A stretch of DNA of 64,000 nt from Acidimicrobiales bacterium (lineage in GTDB: Bacteria; Actinomycetota; Acidimicrobiia; Acidimicrobiales; JADJXE01): positions 3,423,001 through 3,487,000 of the forward strand of contig JADJXE010000001.1 in the NCBI GenBank assembly GCA_016716005.1, read 5' to 3'. Under the pieces are notes generated by a model. That model did not search any database. It had not been told where the DNA came from and was given only the letters and a program-made list of their open reading frames with translations. This document shows, piece after piece, positions 59,546-64,000 of this stretch. The translations under genes and the position numbers were made by a program. Each line of letters opens with the position of its first letter. The stretch's first letter is position 1.

Positions 59546-60517
59546 CTACACCCGCCCGGTGGGCACCGCGACCGTGCGGAGCAGGTCGTCGACCACCCCT
59601 GACGCGTCGATCCCCTGGAGCTGGGCCTCGGGGGTGAGCACCAGGCGGTGGGCGAGCACCGGTCCGGCCAGGGCCTTCACGTCGTCGGGTACCACGTAGG
59701 CGCGCCCCGAGGCCGCCGCCCGGGAGCGGGCGGCCCGCAGCAGGCTGAGCGTGGCGCGGGGCGACATGCCGAGCGTGAGGGCGGCATGTCGCCGGCTGGT
59801 GTCGGCCAGGTCGACGAGGTACGACTTGATGGCCGGCGCCACGTGGATCGTCCGAACGGCGCGGACCATGGCGAGCACGTCGTCGGCGCGCAGCACGGGG
59901 CGCACGTCGGGCACGGCGCTGCGGTCGCCGTGCGTGTCGAGGATCTCCAGCTCGGCGGCTCGGTGCGGGTAGCCCACCGACACGCGCATGAGGAAGCGGT
60001 CGAGCTGGCTCTCGGGCAGCGGGTACGTGCCCTCGTGGTCGATCGGGTTCTGGGTGGCGAGCACCATGAAGGGCGCGTCGAGCGGATAGGTGGTGCCGTC
60101 GACGGTCACCTGGCGCTCCTCCATCACCTCGAGGAGCGCCGACTGGGTCTTCGGCGAGGCCCGGTTGATCTCGTCGCCCAGGACCACGTTGGCGAAGATC
60201 GGGCCCTGTCGGAACTCGAAGGCTCCCGTGGCCCGGTTCCAGATCGTGACCCCGACCACGTCGGAGGGGAGGAGGTCGGGTGTGAACTGCACGCGACCCC
60301 ACGTGCCCTCGATCGAGGCCGCCAGCGCCTTGGCCAGGCTGGTCTTGCCCACGCCGGGGACGTCCTCCACGAGCAGGTGGCCCTCCGAGACCAGGCACAC
60401 CAGCGCCATCTCGATCACGTCGCGCTTGCCCCGGATGACCTGCTCGATGTTGGTGGCCAGCGCCTCGAACAGCTCGGCGAAGGTGCCCGTAGGGGCGGGC
60501 GCGTGCGGCAGTGCCAC
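59546..60517 (-). CDS. MoxR-family AAA ATPase
   Basis: 323 aa. Walker A EDVPGVGKTSLAKALA (near 52), Walker B VLGDEINRASPKTQSALLEVMEE, sensor ATQNPIDHEGTYPLPESQLDRFLMR. Chaperone-like ATPase working with vWA/DUF58 partners. The start GTG 60517 has GGAGCGAC upstream; a TACGCT -10 lies about 50 nt upstream. First of three genes. Confidence 0.92.
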   Translation of the reverse strand: MALPHAPAPTGTFAELFEALATNIEQVIRGKRDVIEMALVCLVSEGHLLVEDVPGVGKTSLAKALAASIEGTWGRVQFTPDLLPSDVVGVTIWNRATGAFEFRQGPIFANVVLGDEINRASPKTQSALLEVMEERQVTVDGTTYPLDAPFMVLATQNPIDHEGTYPLPESQLDRFLMRVSVGYPHRAAELEILDTHGDRSAVPDVRPVLRADDVLAMVRAVRTIHVAPAIKSYLVDLADTSRRHAALTLGMSPRATLSLLRAARSRAAASGRAYVVPDDVKALAGPVLAHRLVLTPEAQLQGIDASGVVDDLLRTVAVPTGRV

Positions 60518-60564
60518 CGTGGTCGCTCCTCGGCTCGGCGCGGGTGAGAGGGGTCGGTGAGGCC

Positions 60565-60570
60565 AGCGTA
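60565..60570 (-). promoter_or_regulatory. -10 box (TACGCT) of the moxR operon
   Basis: Predicts a start near 60558 and a leader of about 40 nt with its own Shine-Dalgarno. Confidence 0.4.
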
Positions 60571-60655
60571 CGCGCCCGAGCGGGCAACGCCGCCTCACCG
60601 GAGGGCTCCGGCGCCGGGTCGTCGGGCGCCGCGAGAGGACCGGCGGCGCGGCGCG

Positions 60656-60661
60656 TACCCT
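60656..60661 (+). promoter_or_regulatory. -10 box (TACCCT), leaderless
   Basis: It ends 7 nt before GTG 60669. Confidence 0.5.
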
Positions 60662-60668
60662 TCGCCCC

Positions 60669-61571
60669 GTGCCGTGGGCGCTCGCCGTCGACATCGGGGG
60701 GACCAAGCTGGCTGCCGGCCTGGTCGACCACGAGGGCTCCATCGCCGTCGAGGAGCGGGTGCCCACTGGTGAGCCGTCCCGGCCGGACGAGCTGTGGGCG
60801 TCCGTGCTGGCGGTCGTCGACGCGGTGCTGGCGGCCGCTCCGGAACCGCCGGTGGTGTGCGGCGTCGGCTGCGGGGGGCCCATGAGCCCCGGTGGTGCCG
60901 ACGTGTCGCCCCTCAACATCCCGGCCTGGCGGGCGTTCCCCCTGCGCTCGCGCCTCGGTTCGCGCACGGGCCTGCCCACCTTCGTGGACAACGACGCCAA
61001 GGCGTTGGCGCTGGCCGAGGGCTGGCTGGGCGCGGCCCGGGGGACCGGCGACTACGTCGCGATGGTCGTGTCGACCGGCGTGGGGGGTGGCGTCGTGGTC
61101 GACGGGCGGCTGCTCGACGGAGCCACCGGCAACGCCGGCCACATCGGCCACGTGATCGTGGAGCCCGACGGCCGGCGGTGCGGTTGCGGGGCCCGAGGCT
61201 GCCTCGAGGCCGAAGCCTCCGGCCTGGCCATCCAGGCGGTCACGGGCCGGCCGCCGGCCGACGCGGGCCCCGAGGTGATCCGGCGCACGGGCCGGCTCGT
61301 GGGCCGGGCCGTGGCGTCGGTCGTCTCGCTGCTCGACCTGCGCCTGGCCGTGGTGGCGGGTTCGGTGGCCCTCGGCTTCGGCACCCCGTTCTTCGATGCG
61401 GCCCAGGCCGAGCTCGAGGCCCGGGCCCGCATCTCCTACGCCGCCGGCGCCCGGATCCGGCCCGCCGGGCTGGGAGGGGAGGGGCCGCTGGTGGGAGCCG
61501 CAGCGGTGGGCTGGCGGGGGTACGGGCTCGACCTCCACCTGGGGTCCGATCGGGGCCCGGTGGCCCGGTGA
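60669..61571 (+). CDS. ROK-family sugar kinase (second copy)
   Basis: 300 aa. DIGGTKLAAGLVDHEG, DNDAKALALAEGW, STGVGGGVV, GHIGHVIVEPDGRRCGCGARGCLEAEAS with a complete CxCGxxGC zinc motif. Hexose or N-acyl-hexosamine kinase. Divergent from moxR, upstream of an acyl-CoA dehydrogenase gene that has its own promoter. Confidence 0.88.
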   Translation: MPWALAVDIGGTKLAAGLVDHEGSIAVEERVPTGEPSRPDELWASVLAVVDAVLAAAPEPPVVCGVGCGGPMSPGGADVSPLNIPAWRAFPLRSRLGSRTGLPTFVDNDAKALALAEGWLGAARGTGDYVAMVVSTGVGGGVVVDGRLLDGATGNAGHIGHVIVEPDGRRCGCGARGCLEAEASGLAIQAVTGRPPADAGPEVIRRTGRLVGRAVASVVSLLDLRLAVVAGSVALGFGTPFFDAAQAELEARARISYAAGARIRPAGLGGEGPLVGAAAVGWRGYGLDLHLGSDRGPVAR

Positions 61572-61579
61572 CCGCGCGG

Positions 61580-61585
61580 TAACCT
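61580..61585 (+). promoter_or_regulatory. -10 box (TAACCT), leaderless
   Basis: It ends 6 nt before ATG 61592. Confidence 0.5.
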
Positions 61586-61591
61586 CGCCGC

Positions 61592-62848
61592 ATGGATCCC
61601 ACCTACTCGGCCGAAGCCGAGGCGTATCGCCAGCAGGTCCGCGCCTTCCTCGCCGCGAACCTCCCTGCGGACTGGAAGGGCATCGGCGCCCTCGAGGGTG
61701 AGGAGGTGCACCAGTTCGAGAAGGCCTGGCGCCAGACCCTCTACGACAACCACCTGCTCGCGGTGAACTGGCCGAAGGAGTACGGCGGCGCCGGGTTCAC
61801 CCCGTTGGAGCAGGTGGTGCTGTCCGAGGAGTTCACCCGGGCGGGCGCGCCCCTGGGGGTCGCCAACGACGTCTTCAGCATCCAGATGGTCGGCAACACC
61901 ATCATCGAGTGGGGCACCGAGGAGCAGAAGCACCACTACCTGCCCCGGATCCTCTCGGGCGACGACGTGTGGTGCCAGGGCTACTCCGAGCCCAACGCCG
62001 GCTCCGACCTGGCCAACCTGGGTTGCCGGGCGGTGCTCGACGGCGACGAGTGGGTGCTCAACGGCCAGAAGATCTGGACGTCGGCCGGCCACCTGGCCAA
62101 CTGGATCTTCGTGCTGGCCCGCACCGATCCCGACGCGCCGAAGCACAAGGGGATCAGCTTCCTGCTCGTGCCGATGGACCAGCCCGGTGTCGAGGTCCGG
62201 CCGATCAAGATGATCTCCGGCGAGTCGGAGTTCAACGAGGTGTTCTTCACCGACGCCCGCTGCCCGAAGGACAACGTCCTCGGTGGCGTCGGCAGCGGCT
62301 GGGGCGTGGCCATGACGCTGCTCGGCTACGAGCGCGGCGAGGCCGCTGCGACCCTCCCGATCCGGTTCCGCACCGAGCTCGACCGCCTGCTCGAGCTGGC
62401 CCGCGAGACCGGCAGGGCCGACGACCCGCTGGTGCGCCAGCGGCTGGCCTGGTGCCACACCAAGGTCGAGATCATGCGGTACAACGGCATGCGCGCCCTC
62501 ACCCGCTTCATCGCCGGCCAGCACCCGGGGCCCGACGCGGCCATCTCCAAGCTGTACTGGAGCGAGTACCACCGCCAGGTCACCGAGCTCGCCGTCGACA
62601 TCCTGGGCCTCGACGCCCTCGTGCCCTCGGGCCGGAGGCCGTCCAGCGCGTTCCAGACCGACGACCCGGGTGCGCCCAACTCGACGGCGTCGTGGAGCAC
62701 CGTGTTCCTCAACGCCCGAGCCGGCACCATCTACGCCGGCACCAGCCAGGTGCAGCGCAACATCATCGGTGAGATGGTCCTCGGTCTCCCCAAGGAGCCG
62801 AAGGCCGACAGCGGTCCGTGGAAGGACCTGCAGAAGGCCAGGGTCTAG
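61592..62848 (+). CDS. Acyl-CoA dehydrogenase
   Basis: 418-aa FAD enzyme: N-terminal helical domain with WPKEYGGAGFTPLEQVVLSEEF, middle beta domain (GYSEPNAGSDLANL, LNGQKIWTSAGHLANWIFVLART) and C-terminal helices ending GTSQVQRNIIGEMVLGLPKEP. Oxidises an acyl-CoA thioester; the FadE17/34-like pattern with a 20-residue insertion near 355 suggests a specialised chain, but the substrate is unknown. Confidence 0.92.
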   Translation: MDPTYSAEAEAYRQQVRAFLAANLPADWKGIGALEGEEVHQFEKAWRQTLYDNHLLAVNWPKEYGGAGFTPLEQVVLSEEFTRAGAPLGVANDVFSIQMVGNTIIEWGTEEQKHHYLPRILSGDDVWCQGYSEPNAGSDLANLGCRAVLDGDEWVLNGQKIWTSAGHLANWIFVLARTDPDAPKHKGISFLLVPMDQPGVEVRPIKMISGESEFNEVFFTDARCPKDNVLGGVGSGWGVAMTLLGYERGEAAATLPIRFRTELDRLLELARETGRADDPLVRQRLAWCHTKVEIMRYNGMRALTRFIAGQHPGPDAAISKLYWSEYHRQVTELAVDILGLDALVPSGRRPSSAFQTDDPGAPNSTASWSTVFLNARAGTIYAGTSQVQRNIIGEMVLGLPKEPKADSGPWKDLQKARV

Positions 62849-62854
62849 CCGGCG

Positions 62855-63151
62855 GTGGTGACCGGTCCGACCGAAGGCGCCGGGTCGCCGGCACCGCCGG
62901 CCCGGGCATGGGTCGGGCCGGCGGTCGTGGCCGTCCTGGCCCGGCCCCGGCTCTGGGGCACCGCCGTCGTCGAGCTGGCACGGCTCGCGCCACGGGGCTG
63001 GTGGCGCCGAACCCCCCACCTCCCCCTGCCCGACCCGGCCTACCTGGCGTTCCGCATGCAGACCGCCTACGGGTCGACCGGCCGTCCTCCCCGTCCCGCC
63101 GACGTCGTGACCTGGCTCGGCTGGTGCCGCCAGCTGCGCGACCTGGACTGA
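62855..63151 (+). CDS. Small conserved-looking hypothetical protein
   Basis: 98 aa. Trp-rich basic middle (ARPRLWGTAVVELARLAPRGWWRRTPHLPLPDPAYLAFRMQTAYG) followed by PADVVTWLGWCRQLRDLD. One weakly hydrophobic amphipathic helix near 20-45. Starts 6 nt after the acyl-CoA dehydrogenase stop; the C-terminal wording is typical of actinobacterial small proteins beside this HNH gene. Function unknown. Confidence 0.6.
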   Translation: MVTGPTEGAGSPAPPARAWVGPAVVAVLARPRLWGTAVVELARLAPRGWWRRTPHLPLPDPAYLAFRMQTAYGSTGRPPRPADVVTWLGWCRQLRDLD

Positions 63152-63170
63152 GCGCGAGGGTTCCGGCGAG

Positions 63171-63695
63171 GTGACCACCGGCCGGGCGCTCGTCCTCAAC
63201 GCCACCTTCGAGGCGCTGAGCATCGTGTCGAGCCGCCGCGCCGTGTGCCTGGTCCTCGACGACAAGGCCGAGGTCCTCCATGCCTCCGACCGCCTGGTGC
63301 GCTCGGAGCGGCTGGCGATGGCGGTGCCGTCCGTGGTGCGCCTCCGCTCCTACGTGCGCGTGCCCTTCGAGCGGCGCGCCACCTTGAACCGCCGTGCGGT
63401 CTTCGCCCGCGACGGGCACCGCTGCCAGTACTGCGGGGGACCGGCCGAGAGCATCGACCACGTGGTGCCCCGGAGCCGGGGTGGCGGCCACGTCTGGGAG
63501 AACGTGGTCGCGGCCTGCCGGCCCTGCAACCTGCACAAGCGTGACCGCTCGCCCGAGGAGAGCGGGATGCGGCTGCGACGCCCACCGGCGGCCCCCCGCG
63601 GGGCGGCCTGGGTCGCGGCGGCCGTCGGCCGGGTGCCCGACCTGTGGACCCCCTACCTGGGCGCGCCGGTCGCGGGGCTCGAGCCGGTGCCGTGA
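63171..63695 (+). CDS. HNH endonuclease family protein
   Basis: 174 aa. Start VLNATFEALSIVSSRRAVCLVLDDKAEVL is characteristic of a widespread chromosomal HNH group. The nuclease core is RRAVFARDGHRCQYCGG, IDHVVPRSRGGGHVWENVVAACRPCNLHKRD with CxxC/CxxC zinc and HNH residues. Role unknown; no methylase or defence genes are near it. Its TGA overlaps the next start (GTGA). Confidence 0.9.
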   Translation: MTTGRALVLNATFEALSIVSSRRAVCLVLDDKAEVLHASDRLVRSERLAMAVPSVVRLRSYVRVPFERRATLNRRAVFARDGHRCQYCGGPAESIDHVVPRSRGGGHVWENVVAACRPCNLHKRDRSPEESGMRLRRPPAAPRGAAWVAAAVGRVPDLWTPYLGAPVAGLEPVP

Positions 63696-64000
63696 CGCCT
63701 CCGGTCGTCGCGCGGGCCGGCGCGTGGCCGGTGGAGCGGGCTGCCGGGAGCGCGGCCGCCTTCCACGACCGACCCCTCCCGGATCCGCCGGCCCGAGCGG
63801 TCTGGGTGCTCGACGTCGACGGTCCGGCACTCGTCCTCGGCAGCGGCCAGGACCCGGCGGTCGTCGACGCGGACGCGGCGCGTCGGGGCGGCGTGACGGT
63901 GGTGCGCCGGCGCAGCGGGGGCGGGGCCGTCCTGCTCGAACCTGGTGAGGCCCTGTGGGTCGACGTCGTGGTTCCCCCGGGTGATCCCTGCTGGGACGAC
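63692..64000 (+). CDS. Lipoate/biotin-protein-ligase-like protein (5' part only)
   Basis: The first 103 codons are visible. VLGSGQDPAVVDADAARRGGVTVVRRRSGGGAVLLEPGEALWVDVVVP matches the BPL/LplA/LipB fold, with RRSGGGAV being the lipoyl-AMP binding loop of LplA-type ligases. The catalytic lysine lies beyond the window. The GTG start overlaps the HNH stop. Confidence 0.8.
   Translation, partial: MTPPVVARAGAWPVERAAGSAAAFHDRPLPDPPARAVWVLDVDGPALVLGSGQDPAVVDADAARRGGVTVVRRRSGGGAVLLEPGEALWVDVVVPPGDPCWDD

Noticed and set aside
63171..63695. HNH protein as a restriction or defence gene
   Set aside because: No methyltransferase, helicase or other defence gene is near; it sits among housekeeping genes and belongs to a common chromosomal HNH group.

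Overview
The window is about 72-73% G+C. It carries a WhiB regulator, an F420-dependent luciferase-like oxidoreductase, PimB'-type and polyprenol-mannose glycosyltransferases, an MtrA-MtrB-LpqB signalling locus, DUF3040 and a class A RNase P RNA. Starts are very often GTG, and many promoters place a TANNNT -10 box 6-7 nt before the start codon. This points to an actinobacterium. The rubrerythrin/Fe-S/DUF3501 cluster and the general gene mix fit the class Acidimicrobiia best, but that is an inference. Gene order trpD, exonuclease-GIY-YIG, pimB', SRPBCC resembles, from memory, the Rv2192c-Rv2185c region of Mycobacterium tuberculosis.

Layout. 1-7.6 kb: partial hrpA and rsgA, then a MerR regulator divergent from a fatty-acid desaturase, then an F420 oxidoreductase. 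7.7-8.05 kb: rnpB on the minus strand. 8.2-9.9 kb: two coupled Tat-exported ferritin-like proteins. 10.0-16.7 kb: a minus-strand operon running DUF885 peptidase, glpD, alkyl-DHAP-synthase-like flavoprotein, small membrane protein, FGGY kinase. 16.8-19.8 kb: PerR/Fur regulator, rubrerythrin, Fe-S oxidoreductase and DUF3501, a peroxide/iron stress unit. 19.9-32.9 kb: whiB, trpD, a stand-alone RAM domain, a DEDDh-GIY-YIG nuclease, an NYN protein, queG, pimB', SRPBCC, a large coiled-coil SMC-like protein and 6-phosphogluconolactonase. 33-41 kb: an eRF1-like protein, a ROK kinase, inorganic pyrophosphatase, an aminotransferase, TetR and ACT proteins, canonical glycerol kinase and a PPi-type phosphofructokinase. 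41-45.3 kb: trkA and two trkH genes, all overlapping. 45.4-52.8 kb: SDR, lpqB-mtrB-mtrA, inositol monophosphatase, polyprenol-phosphate mannosyltransferase, NUDIX, dinB. 52.8-54.3 kb: an inactivated IS110-family element. 54.3-64 kb: esterase, DUF3040, transglutaminase/DUF58/MoxR operon, ROK kinase, acyl-CoA dehydrogenase, HNH nuclease, and the start of a lipoate-ligase-like gene.

Most of the region is chromosomal housekeeping, and the only clear mobile element is the IS110 remnant. The best candidates for new biology are the coiled-coil protein with an intact Walker B but degenerate Walker A (29.9-32.2 kb), the GlpD/alkyl-DHAP-synthase-like/atypical-kinase operon, the peroxide-stress unit with a leaderless PerR gene, the noncoding flank of the IS110 element, and the tandem Tat ferritin-like pair.
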